DNA of 7,422 nt. Source: Chloroflexota bacterium (GTDB lineage: Bacteria; Chloroflexota; Dehalococcoidia; DSTF01; JACRBR01). The translations under genes and the position numbers were made by a program. Positions within the stretch are counted from its first letter, which is position 1; each line of letters begins with the position of its first letter. The stretch lies in NCBI GenBank assembly GCA_025355835.1, contig JANXYW010000307.1, positions 1 through 7,422 of the forward strand, read 5' to 3'. The notes beneath the pieces are model-generated. The model searched no databases. It saw only the letters and a list, made by a program, of their open reading frames with translations, and was not told where the DNA came from. Below, piece after piece: positions 1-6,645 of the stretch.

Positions 1-377
1 ACGCGGGTGGCGAAGTAGTACGCCCCACCGGCAGCGACGACGGCCAGCGCGAAGCCGAGCCAGCGGCCGCTGAGGACGATATCGGCGCCGAGCTTGTCCA
101 GTCCGGCGATCATCTCGACCCAGAGGAAGTTGGAGTAGCCCTCGACGTGCTGGCCGGGGTTCCAGACGAGCCCGAGGCCGTCGCTGAGGTTGCGGGCGTA
201 GCGGTACGAGATGTAGGCATCGTCGCTGGTGTAGTGGAAGTAGAAGCTGCTGTGGAGGAGGAGGATGGCAGCGGAGCCGCCGACAGCGGCGGCGGCGTAC
301 TGGCGCGTCAGACGAGCAGCAGCGCCAGAGATCGCGGCGGCAGCGAGCGCGCCGAGGACGAGCCAAGGGAAGTTCAT
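1..377 (-). CDS. GT-C-like polytopic membrane glycosyltransferase, N-terminal part (cut by window edge)
   Basis: Reading the minus strand from the ATG at 377-375 gives 125 uninterrupted residues, and the frame runs off the window. Residues 51-64 read SDDAYISYRYARNL and residues 80-86 GYSNFLW. This pair is typical of a family of polytopic GT-C-like proteins (annotated as glycosyltransferase 39-like, AftB-like or ZomB-like) in actinobacteria and Chloroflexota; the Asp pair lies in the first extracytoplasmic loop. Hydrophobic stretches at about 5-20, 31-47 and 105-122 fit membrane helices. The start is well fixed: an in-frame TAG lies eight codons upstream with no other start between, and AAGGA sits 11 nt before the ATG. 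Family members use polyprenyl-phosphate sugars to modify envelope glycans or lipids; the substrate here is unknown. It is divergent from the operon at 975. The family call is fairly sure, the specific enzyme is not. Confidence 0.8.
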   Translation of the reverse strand, partial: MNFPWLVLGALAAAAISGAAARLTRQYAAAAVGGSAAILLLHSSFYFHYTSDDAYISYRYARNLSDGLGLVWNPGQHVEGYSNFLWVEMIAGLDKLGADIVLSGRWLGFALAVVAAGGAYYFATR

Positions 378-406
378 GCGAGGGCGGATCCTTGCGTCAC
401 ACCGCT

Positions 407-436
407 ATTGTAGTTGCCAGCCAGCGTCCTTGCTCA
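407..436 (-). promoter_or_regulatory. candidate promoter of the minus-strand GT-C-like gene
   Basis: On the minus strand, TACAAT (412-407) matches the sigma-70 -10 consensus at 5 of 6 positions. An 18-nt spacer separates it from a weak -35, TGAGCA (436-431). Transcription would start near 400, giving a leader of about 23 nt that contains the AAGGA ribosome site. The -10 is good, the -35 poor. Confidence 0.35.
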
Positions 437-708
437 GGCGGGTGTTGGTGGAGTTGATCTGCCTAGGAATTCGTTATGTCGTGCGATTTGAAGCTGCTGA
501 TGCGCTTGTTTTGCAGAATCGGTGTTTTGCGCGGGGCGATCTTCATGCACTTAGCCGCCGGGGAGGCCGACGGCGTGGATGCGATGGAGCGGAGTTGGTG
601 TGCCGGCGCCGTGGCAGGACCTCCGTTCACCACTACTTGAAATATGTATCATGCATGAGGGTATGCAAGTGAACAGTAACTTGTCAAGCTAGGCGGGACA
701 GGACGAGG

Positions 709-850
709 AACCACAGATTACGCCTGGGAGGGATCGCGCAGATCGAGCACCTCACCCCCAGCCCCTCTCCACGACGTGGAGAGGGGAGCACGCATGGAGT
801 GTGGGAGTTGGGTGACGGGGAATCGCAGATTTCGCAGATGCCGCAGAGTT
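709..850. repeat. composite dispersed-type intergenic repeat (CGCAGA units plus hairpin)
   Basis: The left part has ACCACAGATTACGC (710-723) and CGCAGATCG (737-745). The centre is CTCACCCCCAGCCCCTCTCC (751-770) leading into a hairpin. The right part has CGCAGA at 824, 833 and 842, an exact 9-nt period. The same C-rich centre read on the minus strand gives the peptide LPSPRRGEGLGVR, which I recognise as a frequent spurious translation in many genomes. That suggests a widely dispersed non-coding repeat. Multi-copy status cannot be seen from one window. Confidence 0.55.
762..786. repeat. 10-bp perfect hairpin at the centre of the intergenic repeat
   Basis: CCCCTCTCCA (762-771) pairs perfectly with TGGAGAGGGG (777-786) around the loop CGACG. 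Apart from the central base the palindrome extends to 12 bp on each side. No T-run follows on either side, so it is not a typical intrinsic terminator. It looks like the core of a REP-like palindromic element. Confidence 0.7.
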
Positions 851-928
851 GGAAGGCGACGGGGGCGAACCGAGCGCAACCCAAAATGGGCGGGCGTGGC
901 GGGCCGCGCACTGCACGGCGACGCCGGT

Positions 929-957
929 TTGCCGATACCCTTACGTCCAGATCGAAT
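929..957 (+). promoter_or_regulatory. weak candidate promoter of the TPR-lipoprotein operon
   Basis: TTGCCG (929-934) and TCGAAT (952-957) are separated by 17 nt and each match consensus at 4 of 6 positions. The predicted start near 964 would leave only about 11 nt of leader, just enough for the GAGGA ribosome site. The real promoter may instead lie further upstream. Confidence 0.22.
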
Positions 958-974
958 AGATAGCGAGGACTGCG

Positions 975-1601
975 ATGAGTCGGAAGCTGATGGTGGCCGT
1001 GGCTATGACGGTGGTGGCTGCGCTTGCGCTGAGCGCCTGTGGCGGTGGCGGTAAGTCGAAGGAGACGAAGGCGAGCGACTTGCTGAACATCGGGCTGCAA
1101 CAGCACGTCGACGGCAAGCTGGACGAGGCGGCCGCGTCGTACCGCGAGGTTCTGAAGCAGGACCCGCAAAACAAGTTCGCATACTACAACCTTGGCGTCA
1201 TCGACCAGGGCGCGAAGCGCTTCGACGCCGCCGAGAACAACTATCGGCTGGCGCTCGGCGGCGACCCCAACTACGCACCCGCCCTCTTCAACCTGGCGAT
1301 CGTGCGCACGGCACTCAGCTATCCCATCGACGCCATCGCGCTGTACCGCAGAGTGATCGCCGTCGATCCGAATAATGCGGGCGCACACCTGAACCTGGGG
1401 CTGCTGCTGATTGCCAACAATCTGACGGACGAGGGCAACGCCGAGCTGAAGGTGGCTGTCGGGATTGATCCTACACTGGCCTCTCGCCTGACGCCGCCCG
1501 TCGACCAGACGCCCACAAGCGGCGAAACTCCAGCGGCGCGCAGCACCGCCGGAGCAATCGCCACGCCCAGTAAAACTGGTACCCCGACCCCCGTCGGTTA
1601 A
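975..1601 (+). CDS. TPR-repeat lipoprotein
   Basis: A 208-aa exported lipoprotein. Residues 1-21 form a type II signal peptide (basic SRK, hydrophobic core) ending in lipobox L19-S-A-C22; C22 would be lipidated and is followed by a Gly-rich linker. Four TPR units of exactly 34 residues follow without gaps: 33-66, 67-100, 101-134 and 135-168. Each ends in a DP-containing turn (DPQN, DPNY, DPNN, DPTL). The tail (169-208) is rich in Thr, Pro, Ser and Ala and ends TPTPVG, probably a flexible linker. TPR arrays bind proteins, so a scaffold role on the outer face of the membrane is likely, but the partner is unknown. The ATG has GAGGA (965-969) 5 nt upstream. The stop lies 12 nt before the next gene, so it is probably the first gene of an operon with the two large membrane proteins. 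Lipoprotein and TPR calls are firm. Confidence 0.9.
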   Translation: MSRKLMVAVAMTVVAALALSACGGGGKSKETKASDLLNIGLQQHVDGKLDEAAASYREVLKQDPQNKFAYYNLGVIDQGAKRFDAAENNYRLALGGDPNYAPALFNLAIVRTALSYPIDAIALYRRVIAVDPNNAGAHLNLGLLLIANNLTDEGNAELKVAVGIDPTLASRLTPPVDQTPTSGETPAARSTAGAIATPSKTGTPTPVG

Positions 1602-1613
1602 GTCGAGACGCCC

Positions 1614-3449
1614 GTGAACGAGACGCCCGCCAGCGTCGTGTCGCCGCCTCGATCGACCGGGCGCCATCGAGTCTGGAAGTTCGCCCGGCTGAACCTCGCC
1701 GGGGCCGCTGGCCCCTGGCTTGAGGAACACGCTCGCTTTCTTGGACCTGTTGTTTTACTGACCGTGCTGGCCGGATTGCCGCTCTTTCAATTCAAGGAGA
1801 TGAGCGGGCACGATTCACTCGCGTATCTGCCTCGGTTCGTCGAATTCTGGGAAAACCTGAAGCACGGCGTGATAGTGCCGCGCTGGGCGCCGGATCTTGG
1901 CGCTGGCTACGGCGAGCCAACATTCAACTTCAACCCGCCGCTCCTGTACTACCTGGGGGCGCTCTTCCATTGGGCGGGATTCACGTTCATTGCCTCCGAG
2001 AACCTGGCGATCTTTGCATTCCTCGTGCTGGCAGGCCTGGGCATGTACGCGCTGGCGGCGGATGTATTCGGGCGCCATGGCGGACTCGTCGCGGCGACCG
2101 CGTACGTGTTCGCGCCGTTCTTGCAATCCCGCCGCTACGTGAGTCACGCCCTCGCGGATTTCGCGGCGTTCCCGTTCATCCCGCTGGCGTTGTGGGGCGT
2201 ATCGCGCGCGGTTAGCAAGCGCAGCACGATGCATTTGCTGATCGGCGCGGCCGCAGTGTGTGGCCTCATGCTGAGCAGCATCAGCGTGGCAGTGATCGTC
2301 TTTCCGGCACTGGGTCTGTGTCTCTTATGGCTCGCGTGGTCTGAGCGTAGCCTGGACGGGCTGCTGCGGGGCGCGGGGTGCCTTGCGCTCGGGCTGGCAC
2401 TTTCAGCATTTTTCTGGATCCCCGCCCTGCGAGAGACGGCCTTCGTTCATATCGCGCGGCGCGAGGAGCGGCTCGACTACCACGACCACTTCCTCTACGT
2501 GCAGCAGCTCATCTTCGGGCACTGGGGCTACGGACTTTCGGTCCGTGGCTCCGGGGATGGATTGAGTTTCGCGCTTGGCCCGGTGCACCTGATCCTGACG
2601 GCCGCGGCCGCCGTATTGCTGCGGCCGATCTGGCGCACCGACCGGCGCGCCGGCGTGCTCGTTGCATCGTTTCTTGCGCTGACGGTCGGTTCGGTGTTCA
2701 TGATGACGGGCGCCTCGCTGTTCGTCTGGGACGCGATAGGGGCGTTGCACCCGCTCCAATTCCCCTGGCGATTCCTGTCGTTCGTGGCGGCGAGTACGGC
2801 GTTCGCTTGCGGCGCGCCGTTCTTGTTGCTTCGCGGCGAGCGCGAACCGGCGGCGCGTTGGCTGATGGTGGCCCTCATCGCGGCGATCTTTCTATTGAAC
2901 TTTCGGCACGCTGTCCCGCAGAGCTTTCTCACCATCACCGATGCGGACTACGCGCCGGGAACGATCGCATCCAAAGGGCTTGCGGCAACCGCGAGCGAGT
3001 TCGAACCGATCGACGTCCGGCAGTTCCCGTCGAAGCAAGCGAGTGAGCCACTCTCAGTTCTCACAGGTGTCGCGAACTACAGCCAGACCAAGAAGACGGC
3101 AGTCGGGCATACGTTCGTCGTGGCTGTGGGCGAGCCGGCGCAGATCCGTATGAACACCTTCTACTTCCCGGGCTGGAAACTGTACGTAGACGACACGCAA
3201 CGGCCGATCGATCACGGGAACCAGAATGGGCTCATGGACTTTTCGCTAACGCAGGGCACGCATGTTGTGCGGTTCGCTTTTCTGAACACACCCACGCGCA
3301 CCTGGAGCACCCGCGTATCGATGGCGGCGCTGCTCCTGCTCTTCCTGATCCCGGCCGCTGAATTCGGCATCCCGCGTCTACTGCGGCGCCTTGGGTTGCA
3401 TGCGCCAGACATCGCGGCACGGGGACGCGCCCTGCGGGTGGCGAAATGA
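1614..3449 (+). CDS. polytopic membrane protein, PTPS_related/YfhO-like (GT-C-like), paralogue 1
   Basis: A 611-aa membrane protein. After a helix at about 43-58 comes GHDSLAY (65-71), then RWAPDLGAGYG (90-100) and FNFNPPLLYYLG (104-115). This pattern belongs to the PTPS_related membrane domain, named after pterin synthase but not a pterin enzyme, which resembles YfhO and GT-C glycosyltransferases. About eleven helices follow up to 430, with HPLQFPWRFLSF (379-390) in a late loop. Residues 431-565 form an extracytoplasmic beta-rich region with FYFPGWKLYVDD (516-527) and QGTHVVRFAF (547-556), then a last helix at about 566-582. The likely role is sugar transfer to an envelope lipid, glycan or protein; the substrate is unknown. 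The GTG start is the first in frame, with only weak GAGA before it, so translation may couple to the upstream lipoprotein 12 nt away; GTG at 1638 is a possible alternative. It overlaps the next gene by 4 bp. Confidence 0.82.
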   Translation: MNETPASVVSPPRSTGRHRVWKFARLNLAGAAGPWLEEHARFLGPVVLLTVLAGLPLFQFKEMSGHDSLAYLPRFVEFWENLKHGVIVPRWAPDLGAGYGEPTFNFNPPLLYYLGALFHWAGFTFIASENLAIFAFLVLAGLGMYALAADVFGRHGGLVAATAYVFAPFLQSRRYVSHALADFAAFPFIPLALWGVSRAVSKRSTMHLLIGAAAVCGLMLSSISVAVIVFPALGLCLLWLAWSERSLDGLLRGAGCLALGLALSAFFWIPALRETAFVHIARREERLDYHDHFLYVQQLIFGHWGYGLSVRGSGDGLSFALGPVHLILTAAAAVLLRPIWRTDRRAGVLVASFLALTVGSVFMMTGASLFVWDAIGALHPLQFPWRFLSFVAASTAFACGAPFLLLRGEREPAARWLMVALIAAIFLLNFRHAVPQSFLTITDADYAPGTIASKGLAATASEFEPIDVRQFPSKQASEPLSVLTGVANYSQTKKTAVGHTFVVAVGEPAQIRMNTFYFPGWKLYVDDTQRPIDHGNQNGLMDFSLTQGTHVVRFAFLNTPTRTWSTRVSMAALLLLFLIPAAEFGIPRLLRRLGLHAPDIAARGRALRVAK

Positions 3450-5680
3450 CGGCGCAGATCGCGGCAGCGCGCGCAGCGACCACGCCGTTCTGGCGACGCG
3501 CCATACGGCGTGTGGCGCCGGCGGACCGCGAAGGCGTCATAGCCTGGTCGCTCGTCGCATTCGCTGTTCTCTTCAATGCCTGGTACGTGTACCCGGAAGC
3601 GGCCATAACCGTGCCAAAGGTGAACGACGGTGCGCTGCACGTCATCTCGTTGCAGCGGATGGTCGCCTCGATACGCTCCGGTCAAAACCCAACCGACTCC
3701 TGGCTACCAAATGTGACGACCGGGTACCCGCTCTTCCACTTCTACCAACACCTGCCGTTTCTGCCGCCGGCCCTTTTCGCGGCCGCATTCCGCGGCGTGG
3801 GCATCGCAACGACGTACAACTGGACAACCTACCTGCTGCTTTGCGCCTTCCCTATCTCGATCTACTGGTCGATGCGCCGCTTCGGCTTTCCGCCAATCAC
3901 CGGTGCGCTGAGCGCCCTCGTCGCGCCGGTGCTGGCGACGAACGGCCTGTTCGGCTTCGATGACGTGAGCTACGTGTGGATTGGCTATGGGCTGTACACA
4001 CAGCTATGGGCAATGGTGCTGGTGGGGCCGGCGCTTGCCCAGGGGTATCGCACGCTGCGCGACGGCGGCGGCTACTTCTTTTCGGTGGTGCTGATCGCGG
4101 CGGTTGTCCTGAGCCACCTCGTCATGGCCTACATCACACTCGTCTCACTCTGCGTTTTCGTGCTCCTGCGTCCTTCTGGATCGGAGGTCTGGCTCAGGGG
4201 GAAGCGGCTGCTGCTGTTGCTGGCGCTCGTCGGCGTCGTGACGTCCTACTTTCTCATCCCGGTGCTGCGCGACAACGCGTACCTGAACCGTAGCGTCTTC
4301 GAAGGACAAGAGAAGTACGACGCCTTCGGTTACGAATGGACGCTGCGCGCGCTCTTGGGCGGGCGGCTGTTCGACTACGGACGCTGGCGCGTGCTCACCG
4401 TGCTGGTGGGCGTGGGCGTGGCTGTTTGCGCGTTCCGATGGCGCGACGAGCGCTACCGCATCCCCGTCGCGTTCGGCGGGCTCTGGCTACTAATGTACTT
4501 CGGGCGCCCGACCTGGGGCGTACTCATCGGCCTGGCGACGCTGAACACGGACTTCTACCTGCACCGGCTGATTTCGGGCGTCCATCTTGGCGGGATCATG
4601 CTTATGGGCCTCGCGCTGGCTGTGCCGTGGCGCTGGGCATTCGACCGCAAAAGGATCCTGTTTCTCGCAGCGCCAGCCGCGGTCACCGTGCTCGTGCTTT
4701 TCCCCGCGTACCAGGAGCGACGAGACTACCTGAACCGCAACGAGCATTTCCTGACGCTCAGTGATAACGCCGCGCGGCACGAGCAGGCCGAAATTGACGG
4801 GCTGAAGGCGCGCCTCCGCAGCCTACCGCCCGGACGCGTGTACGCCGGCCTTCGCGCCAACTGGGGTAACACATACCGAGTCGGCGAGGTGCAGATGTCG
4901 CCGCTGCTCAATAGCGCGGGATTCGACATGATCGGGTGGCTGTTCTTCCCGTTCTCGGTCAACAGCGATATCCAGGCGCTGTTCGACGAGCGACAGCAAG
5001 AACAGTACAACCTGTTCGATATCAAGTACGTGGTCGGGCCGAAGGACCACGCATTCCCGGCCTTTGTGAAGCCGATCGCGGACTTCGGCCGACACCGTCT
5101 CTATCGCGTCGATACATCGGGCTACTTTGATCTCGTCGGCTCCGACGTGACGTTTACCGGCGACCGTAACAGCTTTTATCCCAGCGTGTCGAAGTGGCTG
5201 ACCAGCGGACTGCTGCTCGCCAGGCAGTACCCGGCGGTGACCTTCGGGAGCGCACCGGCAGGCGTGACGGCGTTCTCTCTGGAATCGTCGCCCAACGTGC
5301 TGGCAAGCATGAAGTTCGTTGCGGGCCCCCCGCGCGGGACGATCGCGTCGGAGCGCGTCGAGGACGACCTCTACGTGGCAAACGTGAACGTGTTGCGGAC
5401 AAGCATGCTTATGCTCAAGGAAACATACGTCCCGGGTTGGCACGTGTACATCGACGGCGTGGAGAAGAAGACCGTCATGCTGATGCCTAGCTATGTCGGC
5501 GTGCGGGTCGAGCCTGGCGCGCACCAGGTGCGGTTCGAGTACCGCCCGGATACCTACCGTTCTGTGCTGCTCGCCATCGGCCTCGTAGCCTTGCCCTTGA
5601 TCGCGCTTGGTGAGTCAAAGCGCATGCGCGTCCGACGTTCACGCTCGCAGTCGGCGACGCTCGCGGGCGAACGCGCGTAA
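3446..5680 (+). CDS. polytopic membrane protein, PTPS_related/YfhO-like (GT-C-like), paralogue 2
   Basis: A 744-aa membrane protein of the same architecture as its upstream neighbour but strongly diverged. A helix at about 31-47 is followed by an acidic motif NDGALHV (60-66) and then GYPLFHFYQHLPFLPP (93-108), the clearest PTPS_related signature here. Many helices run to about 420. The late-loop position holds HRLISGVHLGG (373-383) where the neighbour has a PWRF motif. The large extracytoplasmic region (about 421-705) contains YNLFDIKYVVGP (521-532), a YfhO-type strand motif, then TYVPGWHVYIDG (660-671) and PGAHQVRFEYRP (690-701). A last helix lies at about 705-721, with an Arg-rich cytoplasmic tail. 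It is probably a polyprenyl-phosphate-sugar-dependent transferase or a related envelope enzyme; the substrate is unknown. Its ATG shares an ATGA overlap with the upstream stop, implying translational coupling and matched expression of the two proteins. Confidence 0.83.
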   Translation: MTAQIAAARAATTPFWRRAIRRVAPADREGVIAWSLVAFAVLFNAWYVYPEAAITVPKVNDGALHVISLQRMVASIRSGQNPTDSWLPNVTTGYPLFHFYQHLPFLPPALFAAAFRGVGIATTYNWTTYLLLCAFPISIYWSMRRFGFPPITGALSALVAPVLATNGLFGFDDVSYVWIGYGLYTQLWAMVLVGPALAQGYRTLRDGGGYFFSVVLIAAVVLSHLVMAYITLVSLCVFVLLRPSGSEVWLRGKRLLLLLALVGVVTSYFLIPVLRDNAYLNRSVFEGQEKYDAFGYEWTLRALLGGRLFDYGRWRVLTVLVGVGVAVCAFRWRDERYRIPVAFGGLWLLMYFGRPTWGVLIGLATLNTDFYLHRLISGVHLGGIMLMGLALAVPWRWAFDRKRILFLAAPAAVTVLVLFPAYQERRDYLNRNEHFLTLSDNAARHEQAEIDGLKARLRSLPPGRVYAGLRANWGNTYRVGEVQMSPLLNSAGFDMIGWLFFPFSVNSDIQALFDERQQEQYNLFDIKYVVGPKDHAFPAFVKPIADFGRHRLYRVDTSGYFDLVGSDVTFTGDRNSFYPSVSKWLTSGLLLARQYPAVTFGSAPAGVTAFSLESSPNVLASMKFVAGPPRGTIASERVEDDLYVANVNVLRTSMLMLKETYVPGWHVYIDGVEKKTVMLMPSYVGVRVEPGAHQVRFEYRPDTYRSVLLAIGLVALPLIALGESKRMRVRRSRSQSATLAGERA

Positions 5681-5702
5681 CGCCTCGCTCGGACACTCCA
5701 TC

Positions 5703-5731
5703 CTGTGGCGACTCGGCACGATCGGCCACAG
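5703..5731 (+). terminator. possible 3'-end hairpin of the operon
   Basis: CTGTGGC (5703-5709) pairs perfectly with GCCACAG (5725-5731), starting 22 nt after the stop of the 744-aa gene, with a 15-nt loop. A second hairpin of CCCGG/CCGGG type lies at 5761-5778. Neither has a strong T-run, so these may be transcript-end stabilising structures or factor-dependent termination sites. I see no other content in the 5681-5860 gap. Confidence 0.3.
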
Positions 5732-5863
5732 CCCAGCAGGCATATCGCGAAGAGAAGCGGCCCGGGGTTCCTTCCGGGGCACTTTCGCCTCAACCGGCGA
5801 GACGCGCCTTCTGTTACGCGGCTTGTGACGGACGCTCGGTCAGGCGCCGGCGCGCCTCAATAC

Positions 5864-5891
5864 TTGACGGCGTGGTTTGTGCGTCGATTGT
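5864..5891 (+). promoter_or_regulatory. candidate promoter of the SOD-like gene
   Basis: TTGACG (5864-5869) matches the -35 consensus at 5 of 6 positions. A 16-nt spacer leads to GATTGT (5886-5891), a weak -10 keeping the key A and final T. Transcription would start near 5898, at the first arm of the leader hairpin. An alternative pair is TTGTGC (5877-5882), 17 nt, TAGGGT (5900-5905). Confidence 0.35.
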
Positions 5892-5897
5892 GCCCAC

Positions 5898-5940
5898 TGT
5901 AGGGTAGCTGAACCTACAACAGGATTCATGGAGGCTACCC
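5898..5940 (+). promoter_or_regulatory. leader with two mutually exclusive hairpins around the ribosome-binding site
   Basis: Hairpin A pairs TGTAGG (5898-5903) with CCTACA (5913-5918). Hairpin B pairs GGGTAGC (5902-5908) with GCTACCC (5934-5940). Both use 5902-5903, so they cannot form together. The Shine-Dalgarno GGAGG (5930-5934) runs into the 3' arm of B, so B could hinder and A could favour translation of the gene at 5945. This is seen only as base complementarity. Confidence 0.35.
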
Positions 5941-5944
5941 GGAT

Positions 5945-6475
5945 ATGCAGAACATCAACCACCGCCGCTCGCTGCTCGTGATCGCGGGCGCGCTCGCCGC
6001 GGTTACGGTACTCGTCTCCACCAGTGTCGCGGGCGCGACAGGCGCCAGCGTCGTGCGTGCGACGGGAGACCTGATCACGTATGCGAACCCATACACCAAC
6101 GGCACGCCGAACCCGCTCGATGGCGCCCAGGCGTCCGTGCATGCCGTTGCTACGGCGAGCGGCAAGACCATCGTGACCCTGCACGTCAGCGGTCTGCCCG
6201 CCAATCGTTCGTTCGGCTCGCACGTCCACGTGCGCGCCTGCGAGGACAACAAGGCCGGCGGTCACTACCGCAACGTCCCGGCCGACCCAGCGTCGCCCGA
6301 GAACGAGATCTGGCTCGACTTCACGACGAACGCCGCTGGCCAGGGTGAAGCCCACGCGACGGTTGACTGGGTTATCCGCTCCGGCGACGCGAAGGCGGTC
6401 GTGATTCATGATCACACGACCGATTCCGCCGGGGTCGCGGGACCGAAGCTAGGCTGCCTGAACGTCGACCTGTAG
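5945..6475 (+). CDS. secreted Cu/Zn superoxide dismutase-like protein, probably lacking the zinc site
   Basis: A 176-aa exported protein. Residues 1-31 form a Sec signal peptide with a plausible AGA cleavage site at 29-31. The rest fits the Cu/Zn SOD beta-barrel. GSHVHV gives H93 and H95 as copper ligands, C99 and C171 are the likely disulfide pair, GGHY gives H107 (the bridging-His position), and VVIHDH gives H155 as the fourth copper ligand. Between H107 and the ENEIWLDF segment (119-126) there is no histidine, so two zinc ligands are missing. The position of the catalytic Arg before the second Cys holds K168 (GPKLGC). Cu-only SODs are known to work without zinc, so it may dismutate superoxide outside the cell. 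Alternatively it is a copper-binding relative with little activity. The ATG follows GGAGG by 10 nt. It is a single-gene unit with its own terminator. Confidence 0.85.
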   Translation: MQNINHRRSLLVIAGALAAVTVLVSTSVAGATGASVVRATGDLITYANPYTNGTPNPLDGAQASVHAVATASGKTIVTLHVSGLPANRSFGSHVHVRACEDNKAGGHYRNVPADPASPENEIWLDFTTNAAGQGEAHATVDWVIRSGDAKAVVIHDHTTDSAGVAGPKLGCLNVDL

Positions 6476-6497
6476 ACGCAGGTTCCTCACGGACACG

Positions 6498-6530
6498 AGA
6501 GAGGCCGCATCGATACGGCCTCTCTTCATA
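6498..6530 (+). terminator. intrinsic-type terminator after the SOD-like gene
   Basis: AGAGAGGCCG (6498-6507) pairs perfectly with CGGCCTCTCT (6516-6525) around an 8-nt loop, 22 nt after the stop codon. A short, interrupted T/A-rich tract (TTCATATA) follows. Strong stem, imperfect U-tract. Confidence 0.75.
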
Positions 6531-6634
6531 TAGCTCACTGCAGGCACCCCGCGCCGGGGCGGTCGCGATCCTTGCGACTATTGGCAGCCGGTTTGGATGC
6601 CGCTGCTGGATCAAGCCGCACTGCGAGAGCTGGG

Positions 6635-6640
6635 TACAAT
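6635..6640 (+). promoter_or_regulatory. candidate -10 element directly before a possible leaderless start
   Basis: TACAAT matches the -10 consensus at 5 of 6 positions and ends 5 nt before the ATG at 6646. That is the spacing seen in leaderless transcripts of several GC-rich phyla. I find no good -35 at 16-19 nt upstream. Confidence 0.35.
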
Positions 6641-6645
6641 GCGGC

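Larger units (their letters stand above)
378..974. other. gene-free divergent intergenic region
   Basis: No convincing gene lies in this 597-nt stretch between the two divergent genes. Frames that stay open across it lack ribosome sites and recognisable domains. It holds the candidate minus-strand promoter next to 377, an AT-richer patch at about 635-690, the composite repeat at 709-850, and a weak candidate promoter just before 975. The AT-richer patch has a 5-bp inverted repeat, TGCAT/ATGCA (652-656/663-667). It also has a near-palindrome CTTGTCAAG (680-688) that contains TTGACA on the minus strand, and TTGAAA on the plus strand (637-642). These may be promoter or operator elements, but I see no well-spaced -10 partner for either -35-like hexamer. 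Confidence 0.6.

Noticed and set aside
147..672. Plus-strand frames over the left edge and the intergenic region
   Set aside because: They run antisense to the recognised partial GT-C-like gene or through non-coding DNA, with no ribosome site and no domain.
824..850. CGCAGA units considered as a CRISPR array
   Set aside because: Units are only 9 nt with no unique spacers of about 30 nt, and no cas gene is nearby.
684..1730. Long minus-strand open frame (348 codons)
   Set aside because: It lies antisense to the TPR lipoprotein, whose domains and lipobox are clear. Its sequence is Arg-rich low complexity, and its end is a translation of the intergenic repeat (LPSPRRGEGLGVR).
1614..5680. Pterin-synthesis role suggested by the name PTPS_related
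   Set aside because: The family name is historical. These are polytopic membrane proteins without any pterin synthase fold or zinc-histidine motif.
5840..6415. Minus-strand open frame of 191 codons
   Set aside because: It is antisense to the SOD-like gene, which has a signal peptide, metal ligands and a good ribosome site; the frame itself has no recognisable features.
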